From Paraglaciecola marina (GTDB taxonomy: Bacteria > Pseudomonadota > Gammaproteobacteria > Enterobacterales > Alteromonadaceae): a stretch of DNA of 64,000 nucleotides. The stretch's first letter is position 1; each line of letters begins with the position of its first letter. The stretch covers positions 34,731 to 98,730 of the forward strand of contig NZ_SAIS01000016.1 of NCBI RefSeq assembly GCF_004360155.1, read 5' to 3'. The notes under the pieces were generated by a model that was given only the letters and a program-made list of their open reading frames with translations, made no database searches and was not told the origin of the DNA. Below are positions 34,405 to 43,850 of this stretch, one piece after another. Position numbers and translations under genes: made by a program.

Positions 34405-35094
34405 ATGAGCAACTTAGTTACATGCTACATAGAGAACCATATAGCCACAATCACACTTCAGAATGGCAAAGTGAATGCCATTTCACACCAAGTTATTGAT
34501 GAGTTAAATCAAGCATTAGATCAAGCCGAACAAGATAAAGCTGTAGTTTTATTAACGGGGCAGCCGGGTATGTTATCTGGCGGATATGATTTAAAAGTCA
34601 TGGGTGAGAGTATGGAAGCTGCCATGGCTTTAGTCGCTAAAGGCTCTAGCCTCACAAGACGCATGTTGTCTTTTCCGTTTCCTGTTTTGGTAGCGTGCAG
34701 TGGCCATGCAGTAGCTAAAGGAGCATTCTTATTATTAGCTGCTGACTACCGTATTGGAGTAGAAGGTCCGTTTAAAATTGGCTTAAATGAGGTGGCTATT
34801 GGTATGACTATGCATCATGCTGGGGTAGAATTAGCGAGAGGCCGGTTAGCGCCAGTATTTTTTAATAGGTCTGTAATTTTAGCCGAAATGGTATCTCCTC
34901 AAGAAGCTGTGACAGCAGGGTTTTTAGATAAAGTGGTTGCGCAGCAGGAGCTGCTACCTACTGCTAATGCTATCGCACAGGCTATGACTAAACTAGATAT
35001 GAAGGCCCACTACCAAACTAAATTGAAAGCCCGTGCAGAATTACTGCAAGTGCTAGATGAAAGTATTGAAAAAGATCGCCACAGCAGTTTGTAA
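34405..35094 (+). CDS. Crotonase/enoyl-CoA hydratase family protein
   Basis: A 229-residue crotonase-fold protein. IATITLQNGKVNAISHQVID is the usual start, AVVLLTGQPGMLSGGYDLKV contains the first oxyanion-hole region, and GHAVAKGAFLLLAADYRIGV the second. The acidic catalytic residues of true enoyl-CoA hydratases are not clearly conserved, so the reaction is unknown. GAGAG precedes the ATG. It lies 29 bp upstream of dbpA, which may share its transcript. Confidence 0.85.
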   Translation: MSNLVTCYIENHIATITLQNGKVNAISHQVIDELNQALDQAEQDKAVVLLTGQPGMLSGGYDLKVMGESMEAAMALVAKGSSLTRRMLSFPFPVLVACSGHAVAKGAFLLLAADYRIGVEGPFKIGLNEVAIGMTMHHAGVELARGRLAPVFFNRSVILAEMVSPQEAVTAGFLDKVVAQQELLPTANAIAQAMTKLDMKAHYQTKLKARAELLQVLDESIEKDRHSSL

Positions 35095-35123
35095 TTGAAA
35101 ACTGTGTAACCAAAGAGAATATT

Positions 35124-36503
35124 TTGAATAAAGAATTTGCTTCACTAGGCTTAAATAATGCCTTACTAGATAACTTAGAAACCATGGGTTTCAAAGAGAT
35201 GACTGATATACAGGCAATGAGCTTACCAGCCATCATAGAAGGTAAAGATGTGGTAGCTAAAGCGAAAACTGGGAGCGGTAAAACCGCTGCCTTCGGCTTA
35301 GGCTTGTTACATAATCTTAAGGTGAAGCGGTTTAGAGTCCAAGCTTTGGTGATGTGCCCTACACGAGAACTGGCTGAACAGGTAGCGTTAGAGATCCGTA
35401 AGCTGGGACGTGGTATTCATAATATCAAAGTGCTCACTTTATGCGGCGGTACTCCTATGGGCCCCCAGATAGGCTCGTTAGAACATGGAGCGCATATTAT
35501 TGTGGGCACACCTGGGCGAATTATGGATCACCTTTTTCGCCAGCGTTTGGATTTGAGTGAAGTGAACACGCTGGTGCTTGATGAAGCCGACCGTATGTTA
35601 GATATGGGATTTGAAGTTGAAATGGCAAAGGTCATTGATGCTGTTCCCCTTGATAGGCAAACATTATTATTTTCAGCTACTTATCCAGATACAATTGCGC
35701 AAATTAGTCAAGATGTGCAGCGTAACCCCGTTGAGGTAAGTGTTGAGGCGACTCATGAAACTAGCAAAATTGAACAGCTATTTTTTGAAGTAGAAGAAGC
35801 TCATAGAACAAAAGCGGTGGCCGCCATGTTGAGTCATTATCAACCAGAGTCAGCGATCATTTTTTGCAATACCAAAATTGCTTGCCAAGAAGTGTATGAT
35901 GAACTTAGGGAGCTGGGGGTATCAGCCCTTGCTCTGCATGGTGATTTAGAACAACGAGAGCGTACCCAAGTTCTAACTCGTTTTGCTAATCGAAGTGTAT
36001 CTGTATTAATTGCGACCGATGTGGCATCTCGAGGTTTAGATATAAAAGAAGTGAACGCGGTAATAAGTTACCAAGTTACGCCAGACCCTGAAGTGCACAT
36101 TCACCGTATTGGCCGAACGGGGAGGGCAGATGCGAAAGGTTTAGCATTAACTATATGTTCGCCCAAAGAAGTACATCGAGCCAATGCTATCGAGGATTAT
36201 CAAAAATCTAAAATCAAATGGACGGGCATTCAGGCTTTGCGTTTTCATGCTAATCGGTTGATCCAACCCGAATACGAAACCATTTGCATTGATGGTGGTA
36301 AAAAGAGCAAACTTCGCCCAGGTGATATTATAGGAGCCTTGACTAAAGACGCTGACATTGTGTTTGATGATATTGGTAAAATCAATGTTACCGCAATGCA
36401 CACATATGTCGCGGTGAAAACTCGTAGTGTAAAGCGTGCATTAAAACAATTTAATGAAGGGAAGTTAAAAGGCCGTAAGTTTAAAGCAAGGAAGTTATCT
36501 TAG
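35124..36503 (+). CDS. dbpA: ATP-dependent RNA helicase DbpA
   Basis: A DEAD-box helicase (459 residues) that acts in 50S ribosomal subunit assembly through hairpin 92 of 23S rRNA. Motifs in order: AKTGSGKTAAFG (I), PTRELAEQ (Ia), VLDEADRMLDMGFE (II), LFSATYP (III), IATDVASRGLD (V) and HRIGRTGRA (VI). The C-terminal 75 residues, from YETICIDGGKKSKLRPGDII, are the DbpA-specific RNA-binding domain, which separates it from other DEAD-box proteins. The start is a TTG at 35124 with AGAG upstream. Confidence 0.94.
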   Translation: MNKEFASLGLNNALLDNLETMGFKEMTDIQAMSLPAIIEGKDVVAKAKTGSGKTAAFGLGLLHNLKVKRFRVQALVMCPTRELAEQVALEIRKLGRGIHNIKVLTLCGGTPMGPQIGSLEHGAHIIVGTPGRIMDHLFRQRLDLSEVNTLVLDEADRMLDMGFEVEMAKVIDAVPLDRQTLLFSATYPDTIAQISQDVQRNPVEVSVEATHETSKIEQLFFEVEEAHRTKAVAAMLSHYQPESAIIFCNTKIACQEVYDELRELGVSALALHGDLEQRERTQVLTRFANRSVSVLIATDVASRGLDIKEVNAVISYQVTPDPEVHIHRIGRTGRADAKGLALTICSPKEVHRANAIEDYQKSKIKWTGIQALRFHANRLIQPEYETICIDGGKKSKLRPGDIIGALTKDADIVFDDIGKINVTAMHTYVAVKTRSVKRALKQFNEGKLKGRKFKARKLS

Positions 36504-36708
36504 GCACCACGACTTTGCGTGATTCAGTGAGCATGAAATAGCAGGGGAAATAAAATTTAATACAACGGAAGTTGATATTGGGCCAGAGGTGTAGACCTGA
36601 AATGAATAGTGTAACCCTGCACTGTCGGATAAATGTCGTGTTAAGTTCCTAACCGACACCATTAAAATAGACGAATACTAGTGACTCTTAAGCACATAGG
36701 TGGATTTA

Positions 36709-37188
36709 ATGATTCTTAAAGAACTACGTCTTAGCCGCTACCTTTCGCAAGAGCAATTGGCTCAAATGTCTGGTTTAAATGTTAGAACTATTCAGCGTAT
36801 TGAATGTGGTCATAATGCTAGCCTAGAGAGTCTTAAATGTATCGCTGCTGCGCTTGATGTTGATATATCAACCTTGGACCAGGAGACGTTTATGATAGAC
36901 AAGAATTCAGATAATTGGCAAAAATTACCAATGATATTGAAGTGTTGGTTTATTTTTAATTTTTTACAAACTAGACCTAATAGGAAATCAGCTTCTCGAG
37001 TGGAAGGTATTGGACACTTTAGCGGTTTCACGTTTTGCTGTTTAGGCTTTATAAATGAGGCTGCTTTGGTTGGAGGTTTGTTCATGCTCACTACGGCTTA
37101 TCTTTACCATTGGCTGAAACTACAAGGGGACAAGTACGGTATTTGGTATGATCATGAGCCGGCTAAACGCTGCCAACAGAAGATGTAA
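36709..37188 (+). CDS. HTH (XRE-type) protein with C-terminal membrane segments
   Basis: A 159-residue protein. The N-terminal helix-turn-helix is RLSRYLSQEQLAQMSGLNVR followed by TIQRIECGHNASLESLKCIA, a Cro/CI-type domain. The C-terminal part has two hydrophobic stretches (FSGFTFCCLGFINEAALVGG and on), resembling HTH proteins with a 2TM domain. I start at the ATG at 36709, with AGGTGGA just upstream; the frame is open from a GTG at 36700. The target is unknown. It ends at a bidirectional terminator. Confidence 0.75.
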   Translation: MILKELRLSRYLSQEQLAQMSGLNVRTIQRIECGHNASLESLKCIAAALDVDISTLDQETFMIDKNSDNWQKLPMILKCWFIFNFLQTRPNRKSASRVEGIGHFSGFTFCCLGFINEAALVGGLFMLTTAYLYHWLKLQGDKYGIWYDHEPAKRCQQKM

Positions 37189-37215
37189 AAACAAGGTGTG
37201 AGTAAGCTATTAAAA

Positions 37216-37246
37216 AACGGAGCCAATTGGCTCCGTTGTTATTTTT
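37216..37246. terminator. Bidirectional rho-independent terminator
   Basis: AACGGAGCC and GGCTCCGTT flank AATT, with an A run on the left and Ts on the right. It lies between the stops of the convergent HTH and M13 peptidase genes and can serve both. Confidence 0.85.
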
Positions 37247-37267
37247 CACTAAACATTAGTTGGGTGA

Positions 37268-39340
37268 TCACCAAATTTTTACTCGCTCTTCTGGAGCAAG
37301 ATAAAGGGCGTCGGTTTCTTTTACGTTAAAGGCTTCGTAAAATTCTGGAACATTAGGTACCGAACCATTTGCTCTGAATGGGCTAGGTGAGTGTGGGTCG
37401 GTTTCGATTTGATTTCGGAGAGCTTCGTCGCGATATTTATTGGCCCAAATTTGACCAAACCCTAAAAATACCCTTTGGTCACCAGTAAATCCGTCTAAGA
37501 CTGATGCTTCTTTTCCTTCAAGAGACAAGTGATAGGCTTTAAGAGCAATACTAATTCCGCCTAAATCACCAATATTTTCGCCTAAGGTAAATTCACCATT
37601 TACATGTAATCCTTCTAAAGCTTCAAAGCTGTCATATTGAGCAATGAGTTTGGCGGTACGGGCTTTAAACTCGGCCTTATCTTTATCTGTCCACCAATCT
37701 CTAAGCACGCCGTCTCCGTCAAAAGTGCTACCTGAATCATCAAAACCATGACCGATTTCATGACCTATAACGGCTCCTATTCCACCATAATTCACGGCGT
37801 CTTCAGCGTCCATATTAAAAAACGGAGGTTGTAGAATTGCTGCTGGGAACACAATTTCATTCATCGGAGGGTTGTAATAGGCGTTTACGGTTTGTGGGTT
37901 CATACCCCACTCGTGTTTCTGTACTGGGCCGCCTTGTTTATCGAGCATTTGTTTATATTGGGCTTCTGCTGAGCGTTGTAAGTTACCAAACAAATCTTCT
38001 TTATCTACAGTTAATAGTGAATAATCTCGCCACTTATCAGGGTAACCAATTTTGGGCGTGAATTTAGAAAGCTTGTCTAAAGCTTGAACCTTAGTTTCTT
38101 CAGACATCCAATCTAAATCTTTAATGCTGATTTCGTAGGCTTTTAGTAAGTTATTAACCATTTCTAGCATTCGTTCTTTCGCTTCAGGAGGAAAATGTTG
38201 TTTTACATACACCTTACCTATTATTTCTCCTACTGTACCGTTCACTAATGATACTGCCCGCCTCCATTGGGGGAGTTGCTCTTCAACGCCACGCAAAACT
38301 TTGCTATAGAATTCAAAATTGGCTTGGTCGAGTTCAGATGTTAGACGGGAAGCAGAAGCGTTAATGAGCCCCCATTGTAAAAATATCTTCCAGTTATCTA
38401 TGCTGGTTGTTGGAATAATTTGGCCTAATGCCTTCATGTAATCTAGTTGGGTAACCACTAAACCGTCTAGGGTCGATAATTGTGCTTCTTTTAGATATTC
38501 GTCCCAATTAAAGTTAGGCATTAACTCAGCTAATTCTGTTTGCGATAATTTGTTGTAGAGAGCTACCATGTTTCTGGTTTGTTCTTTCTTCATATGTTGT
38601 TTAGCTAGGGTACTTTCTAGTTCCATAATTAAATCAGCATTAGATTCAGCGTTATTGAGGCCAGCTAAATTAAACATTTTAGCGATATGTTTAACGTAGG
38701 CCTCTCGGATAGTTTGATTAGCTTCACCTTCTTTGAAATAAAATTCCCGATCTGGCAAACCTAATCCACTTTGCCAGCTATGTATCATGTAACTATCGGG
38801 CTTTTTGAAGTCGACATATTGGCCAATAATAAATGGTGTTCCCAGTCCATATTTGCTTGCTCGAGCAAAATAAATCGCTAAATCATCGTAGTTTTCAATA
38901 GCTGAAATACGCTCTAATTCAGGTTTTATGGGGGTTGTTCCTAAAGCGTTACGCTTTTCCATATTCATATAAGAGCTATACAGGCCCCCAACTTTTTGTT
39001 CATCACTTCCTTCAGTAAAGTCACCTTCAGCAGAAGAGCGAATAATATCCATCACATCTTCTTGAGCTTCATCTCTGAGGACTGAGAAGCCGCCATAATT
39101 AGACTTGTCTGCGGGAATTTTTGTTGTTTTCAGCCAATTACCATTGACGTATTTGAAAAAATCATCACCAGGTCTAATTGTTAAGTCCATATTGTCTAAC
39201 ATTATTCCTGATATTTTTGGCGAGCTTATTTGGGCGGAGACCGAATTTGTTGTGTGAGGCTGTTTTACAACATTTTGAGCAGGGCTGCAGGCATTTAATG
39301 TAATGACACAGGTTATTAAAATTAATTTCGAATATTTCAA
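37268..39340 (-). CDS. M13 family metallopeptidase lipoprotein (PepO-like)
   Basis: A 690-residue zinc endopeptidase of the neprilysin family. The leader ends in VITLNAC, a lipobox, so it should be anchored to a membrane. The zinc motif is HEIGH in VIGHEIGHGFDDSG, the third ligand is in GENIGDLGG, and NAYYNPPMNEIVFPAAILQP is the substrate-binding block typical of M13. The C-terminal DPHSPSPFRANGSVPNVPEF is also conserved. It stands alone and is probably involved in peptide use outside the cytoplasm. Confidence 0.93.
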   Translation of the reverse strand: MKYSKLILITCVITLNACSPAQNVVKQPHTTNSVSAQISSPKISGIMLDNMDLTIRPGDDFFKYVNGNWLKTTKIPADKSNYGGFSVLRDEAQEDVMDIIRSSAEGDFTEGSDEQKVGGLYSSYMNMEKRNALGTTPIKPELERISAIENYDDLAIYFARASKYGLGTPFIIGQYVDFKKPDSYMIHSWQSGLGLPDREFYFKEGEANQTIREAYVKHIAKMFNLAGLNNAESNADLIMELESTLAKQHMKKEQTRNMVALYNKLSQTELAELMPNFNWDEYLKEAQLSTLDGLVVTQLDYMKALGQIIPTTSIDNWKIFLQWGLINASASRLTSELDQANFEFYSKVLRGVEEQLPQWRRAVSLVNGTVGEIIGKVYVKQHFPPEAKERMLEMVNNLLKAYEISIKDLDWMSEETKVQALDKLSKFTPKIGYPDKWRDYSLLTVDKEDLFGNLQRSAEAQYKQMLDKQGGPVQKHEWGMNPQTVNAYYNPPMNEIVFPAAILQPPFFNMDAEDAVNYGGIGAVIGHEIGHGFDDSGSTFDGDGVLRDWWTDKDKAEFKARTAKLIAQYDSFEALEGLHVNGEFTLGENIGDLGGISIALKAYHLSLEGKEASVLDGFTGDQRVFLGFGQIWANKYRDEALRNQIETDPHSPSPFRANGSVPNVPEFYEAFNVKETDALYLAPEERVKIW

Positions 39341-39436
39341 TGTAGCTTCCTTGTAAGTTGTACGAAATTTGTACCTTGACGGATTAAGTTCAAAAATAAC
39401 TTATTGCCAAGTTGTATTATTTTATTGGTGATTTAT

Positions 39437-42400
39437 CTAAGTAGAGAGTGGCTGATCAGCTACAACTCTATTTCTGCCGTCATTTTTACCTAGGTAAAGG
39501 TTTTTATCGGCGCGATTTATACAGGCATCTAGCTCTTCACCTGTATAAATTTGACTTACTCCTATGGTAATAGAAACACAGATTTCTTGTTCTTCGTATT
39601 CCACTATATTTTTAGCCACGGCTAGTCGGATTTTCTCAGCGATTTGTGCTCCTTGTTTAGTATCTGTATCTACTATCATCATGATGAATTCCTCTCCGCC
39701 CCAGCGAGCTAGAAAATCTTGCTGTCTAATGTGGCTTTGCATAACTTGGGCTGTTTCAATGAGCACTTTGTCACCGCATGTATGTCCGTTAACATCATTT
39801 ACCTGTTTAAAATAATCAATGTCAATTAGCAAAATACAAAATGGTTCTCCACCTCGTTTAAACCGTGATAACTCTTGTAAGGCGTTATTTCTAAAATCCC
39901 TGCGGTTTCTTAGGCCAGTTAAATCATCGATAGTTGATAACCTTAGTAGCTTTTTATTCATAGCCTCTAACTCAGCAGTTCGTTCTTCTACCTGAATAGA
40001 CAATAGGTCTGAGCGTTTCTTCAATGCATAAACTCTTCTTCGATAAAAGCCAATCAACAAAGTTACAATTATGCTTATCCAAAGTACTTTTGCCCAAGTA
40101 GTCAGCCACCATGGTGGAATAACTGTAATGGTTATTTCACCAACTTGGTCACTCCAGATTCCATCCTTGTTGGTTCCCTTAACTATTAATGTATAACTAC
40201 CGGCATCTAGGTTTGTATATGTTGCAACTCTATTTGTAGAGCTTGTTGTATTCCAAGTTGTATCAAACCCATTTAATTTATATTTGTATTGATTAAACGT
40301 AGGAGCGGATAGGTCAAGTGCACTAAATTCAATACTAAATACAAGGTCTTCAGGTTGTAATACTATTTCTTTAGCCTGATATATAGGAAGCTGATGAGTG
40401 GAGGGCTCGTTTTGAGTATTGGCACTTCGATTGCCTAATATTGATAATTTAGTGAATACAATAGCAGGGCTCCACTTTGATTGAGAAGCGTCTTCTGGAC
40501 TAAAATAGGTGAGACCCACAGGGCTTCCAAAAAATATTTTTGAATCTATATTAGTTAAACTGTGATTGATGTAATACCCTTCTATTTTTACACCATGACT
40601 ATCGTTAAAGTATTCTGGATTTTCTAAACTTGGGCCTAGTTTAGCTATTCCTTCAATGGTGCTGGCCCAAAGGTTTCCCTTGCTGTCTTCCTCTATTCCG
40701 CCTATCGCTAGAGTAGATAAGTGTGATCCCGGGGCGACTTGTTGAAATATAAAGTCATCTGTTTTTTCATCATAACTTAACTTTAGAATGCCAGAGCCTT
40801 GAGCTCCTAGCCAATAGTGTTGTCCATTTTTTGATTTCGAAATCCAAGTAACTATACGGGGACTGCGATTGGCTGGGGACCTGTTAGCTGCATACAAATC
40901 TAGGACTTCTCCAGTGTGTTTATTTATCCTTAGCAACCCTTCCATTGTGCCGACCCAGACAAAGCCATCAGCATCTAATAAAATTTTAGTAACACTTCCC
41001 ATTGGCCACTGTTTTTTTATTTTGTGACTTTTTCCATCTACATAAATTAAACCGTTATTAAAGCCCCCTAGCCAAAGGTCTCCTATTTCGTCTGCGGTTA
41101 AAGTGTAAATTCTCGCTCCCTGAATAGTTTCAGCGTGCTTTAAATACTTCTGGTTTTTCTTAAGGTAAGCTAACCCAGACCTTGTGCCAATCCAGATTGT
41201 ATCTGAGGATTCGGAGTAGGCTAAAGATGAGATCATGTTTGACTCTAAAAATTCTACGTTATTTTGTTTATTTTCAAATGTCCAAGGGCCAGCGATTTGT
41301 CCAGACATATCTCTTTTCCATAAACCTTCTGGGGTTCCAAACCAAACATTGCCTTGGTTGTCCTTTGTCATTCCTCTGGTTGATTTATCATTACCAGCAA
41401 GTAGGGTTTTAAATTGTAAACTGCTAGGGTCAAACTTAGAAAACCCCGATCGCCATGTTCCTTGCCAAATCAATCCTGATTGGCTTTCAAAGGTACGACT
41501 CATTTGATGGCCACTAAGTAAGTTATTTTTTTCTTTCTTGTGGTTCAGATTTATGATTTCAGCATTGTTCTCTGAGCGGGTAATTGTTAAACCTCCTAAT
41601 GTGCTTATCCATATATCACCATTGCGGATTTGCTTAATTGAAGAGACAGAAGGGCTTGAAAGTTCTGAAGATAGGCCCTGCAATGGTTTAATAATGTGGC
41701 GTAAATCTGTAGTGTCTTGCTTTGCGTAAATGCCTTTACCATTGGTTGAAAACCATATTTGATTTTTGTTGATAAGTTCGATATCTGAAACTTCTATACC
41801 CTCTAATTCAGGTATCGTATATAAGGGCCTATCTTCCTTAAATGCATATAATCCTTGGCTGGTAGCAAGCCAAATTACACCATTTATATCTTGTTCAATG
41901 TCTTGTATTCGAAATTTAGCACTTTGATTTAATTCAACGTGAATAAATGAATCTGAGTTTGGGTTGTATTCAAATAGTCCTAGGTTGGTGCCCGCCCATA
42001 ATTTTCCCGTTCTGTCGTATACAACTGTTGCTACAAAATGATGTTGGATGCCTGCGGAGTCAATTAAAGGGTAATGAACAAATAGTTCATGTTTTTGGTC
42101 ATAGCGGCTCAATCCCCTAGAGCTTGCGGCCCAAAGATCTCCAGTAGTTTTATTAAGGGCCATCTTATACACGTAGTCGCCCATAGGTCCTGAGCCGTCG
42201 AGGTTTTGGTCTTTTTTATAATTTACAAAATTGTAACCATCATATCGATTGAGACCATTTTGAGTGGAGAACCACATAAAGCCAATATTATCCTCAATAA
42301 TATCGGATACTGTCACCTGAGATAAACCATCTTGAACTGATAGATGTGTGAAATGGGTTGGGACAACTGGAGCAGCCACTACGAAAGTATTTAAAATGAA

Positions 42401-42469
42401 TATGAGCAGAATAGCAAAACAGTAATTGAGTTTTGTACCTACGGTAAAGATTCTCACAATAATAGTCAT
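39437..42469 (-). CDS. Propeller-sensor diguanylate cyclase (GGDEF)
   Basis: A 1010-residue membrane sensor. After a leader (YCFAILLIFILNTFVVAA) come repeated two-component-regulator propeller blades (WFSTQNGLNRYDG, LWAASSRGLSRYD, IWLATSQGL and others), a Y_Y_Y domain (YKLNGFDTTWNTTSSTNRVA), one membrane helix (VLWISIIVTLLIGFY), a coiled region and a GGDEF domain. The active-site motif is GGEEF and the inhibitory site RQQD lies exactly five residues before it, so it should make cyclic di-GMP with product inhibition. AAGGAG lies very close to the first ATG, so the exact start is uncertain. Confidence 0.92.
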   Translation of the reverse strand: MTIIVRIFTVGTKLNYCFAILLIFILNTFVVAAPVVPTHFTHLSVQDGLSQVTVSDIIEDNIGFMWFSTQNGLNRYDGYNFVNYKKDQNLDGSGPMGDYVYKMALNKTTGDLWAASSRGLSRYDQKHELFVHYPLIDSAGIQHHFVATVVYDRTGKLWAGTNLGLFEYNPNSDSFIHVELNQSAKFRIQDIEQDINGVIWLATSQGLYAFKEDRPLYTIPELEGIEVSDIELINKNQIWFSTNGKGIYAKQDTTDLRHIIKPLQGLSSELSSPSVSSIKQIRNGDIWISTLGGLTITRSENNAEIINLNHKKEKNNLLSGHQMSRTFESQSGLIWQGTWRSGFSKFDPSSLQFKTLLAGNDKSTRGMTKDNQGNVWFGTPEGLWKRDMSGQIAGPWTFENKQNNVEFLESNMISSLAYSESSDTIWIGTRSGLAYLKKNQKYLKHAETIQGARIYTLTADEIGDLWLGGFNNGLIYVDGKSHKIKKQWPMGSVTKILLDADGFVWVGTMEGLLRINKHTGEVLDLYAANRSPANRSPRIVTWISKSKNGQHYWLGAQGSGILKLSYDEKTDDFIFQQVAPGSHLSTLAIGGIEEDSKGNLWASTIEGIAKLGPSLENPEYFNDSHGVKIEGYYINHSLTNIDSKIFFGSPVGLTYFSPEDASQSKWSPAIVFTKLSILGNRSANTQNEPSTHQLPIYQAKEIVLQPEDLVFSIEFSALDLSAPTFNQYKYKLNGFDTTWNTTSSTNRVATYTNLDAGSYTLIVKGTNKDGIWSDQVGEITITVIPPWWLTTWAKVLWISIIVTLLIGFYRRRVYALKKRSDLLSIQVEERTAELEAMNKKLLRLSTIDDLTGLRNRRDFRNNALQELSRFKRGGEPFCILLIDIDYFKQVNDVNGHTCGDKVLIETAQVMQSHIRQQDFLARWGGEEFIMMIVDTDTKQGAQIAEKIRLAVAKNIVEYEEQEICVSITIGVSQIYTGEELDACINRADKNLYLGKNDGRNRVVADQPLST

Positions 42470-42717
42470 ACTCCTTCAAGGACCCAGTCATAATAATGTA
42501 AACTGAATTAACTTTAAATCAAGTATTGATGAAGCTGAAGGCAAGTCATTTTAATTGAACTTCGATATATTTTAAGAGTGAACCTTGTATGTTTATGTGA
42601 AAAATTTTAATTTTTTATAGAACTCGTTTTTAAACAGCCATTTTAGTTTGGTTACTTTTTAAGTGTGTTGGCTAATTGTAATCGCTAAGTTACAGTACTA
42701 TTTGTTTTTTGGGAGAA

Positions 42718-43146
42718 ATGCTGCTTATGAATGACACTATTTTATCCTTGTTAGGTTACATATCTTGGATCTTATTTCTTGTGATTTTTATTGCTGTCTA
42801 CCGCACCTCACTAGTAATGAAAAAACAAAAGGCTCCGAATGGATTCAAATCAGATGGTTCGGATTCACCTCCTTTTGGTGAACGTTTAAGCCGTGCAATG
42901 GGAAATTGTGTAGAGAGTTTTGCATTTATCGGTGGCTTAATGTTATTGGCATTAGCTACAAACTCTGCTGTTATTACCAATGGGCTTGCTCTTGTTTTAC
43001 TTGCTGCAAGGTTAGGGCAATCTGTTACTCATCTAATTTCAACGAGCGTGTTAGCTGTGCAGATCCGCTTTGTGTTTTTCTTGATTCAAGTTGGAATATG
43101 TTGTGTTTGGCTGGTGAAGTTCTTTATTAAATTTTTAGGAGCTTAA
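42718..43146 (+). CDS. MAPEG family membrane protein
   Basis: A 143-residue protein with four membrane segments and the MAPEG signature RLSRAMGNCVESFAFIGGLM. MAPEG proteins in bacteria are mostly uncharacterised; eukaryotic members act on glutathione or eicosanoids. GGGAG sits at 42711-42715; the ATG at 42718 is rather close and the one at 42727 rather far, so the start is not settled. The RraA-like gene follows after 4 bp. Confidence 0.85.
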   Translation: MLLMNDTILSLLGYISWILFLVIFIAVYRTSLVMKKQKAPNGFKSDGSDSPPFGERLSRAMGNCVESFAFIGGLMLLALATNSAVITNGLALVLLAARLGQSVTHLISTSVLAVQIRFVFFLIQVGICCVWLVKFFIKFLGA

Positions 43147-43150
43147 CTCT

Positions 43151-43777
43151 ATGACTAAGCCAAGTATTGATAAGTTGTTGGCAATCTCTCCCTGTGAATA
43201 CTCAGAGGGACTATCTAGTGAGCAATTTATATCTCCGGCTATTAGAGCCATGTGGCCACAAATCCCTCGCATTGCAGGGCCAGCGTTTACAGTCAAATGT
43301 GGTAAAGGTGATCACTTAAGTTTACATGCTGCTATTTATCGTGCGCAGCCCGGTGACATTATTGTTGTTGAGGCCGATCCTAAGGTTGCTAGCTCGGGTG
43401 GTAATGTTTGTGCCGTTGCTCAAAATAGGGGGATAATTGGCTTTATTATCGACGGTGCTATTAGGGATATAGCAGAAGTCCGAGCTTTGAAGTTTCCGGT
43501 ATATGCACGTCATACAATGCCTAAGCCAGCTGCAAAAGAACAAATATTTCCATTTAATCAACCTATTTATTGTGGTGGTGTAACGGTTAATGCCGGGGAC
43601 TATATTATTGCAGATGAAGAGGGAATTGCGGTTATTCCAAAGTCTCAACTTGAGAAAGTCTATAGTTTAGCTAAGGCAAGAACCGATAAAGATGCCCAGA
43701 TGAGCTTGGCAGAATGGCAAGCTCAGCATTCAAAAAAAGTTGAGTCGAAATTAGAAGAATTAGGGTATTCTGATTAG
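43151..43777 (+). CDS. RraA-like family protein
   Basis: A 208-residue protein of the RraA/HMG aldolase superfamily. GDIIVVEADPKVASSGGNVC and IIGFIIDGAIRDIAEVRALK carry the Gly-rich loop and the Arg-Asp pair typical of the fold. Members are either RNase E inhibitors (RraA) or class II aldolases for 4-hydroxy-4-methyl-2-oxoglutarate-type acids; the sequence is more like the latter and the reaction is open. It is probably co-transcribed with the MAPEG gene. Confidence 0.85.
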   Translation: MTKPSIDKLLAISPCEYSEGLSSEQFISPAIRAMWPQIPRIAGPAFTVKCGKGDHLSLHAAIYRAQPGDIIVVEADPKVASSGGNVCAVAQNRGIIGFIIDGAIRDIAEVRALKFPVYARHTMPKPAAKEQIFPFNQPIYCGGVTVNAGDYIIADEEGIAVIPKSQLEKVYSLAKARTDKDAQMSLAEWQAQHSKKVESKLEELGYSD

Positions 43778-43850
43778 TATCATGTATTAATAGCGCTTAT
43801 TCGGTTAAGTCCAATGATAAGTTTTTGTCACTCCAAGGTTTAATATCTCC

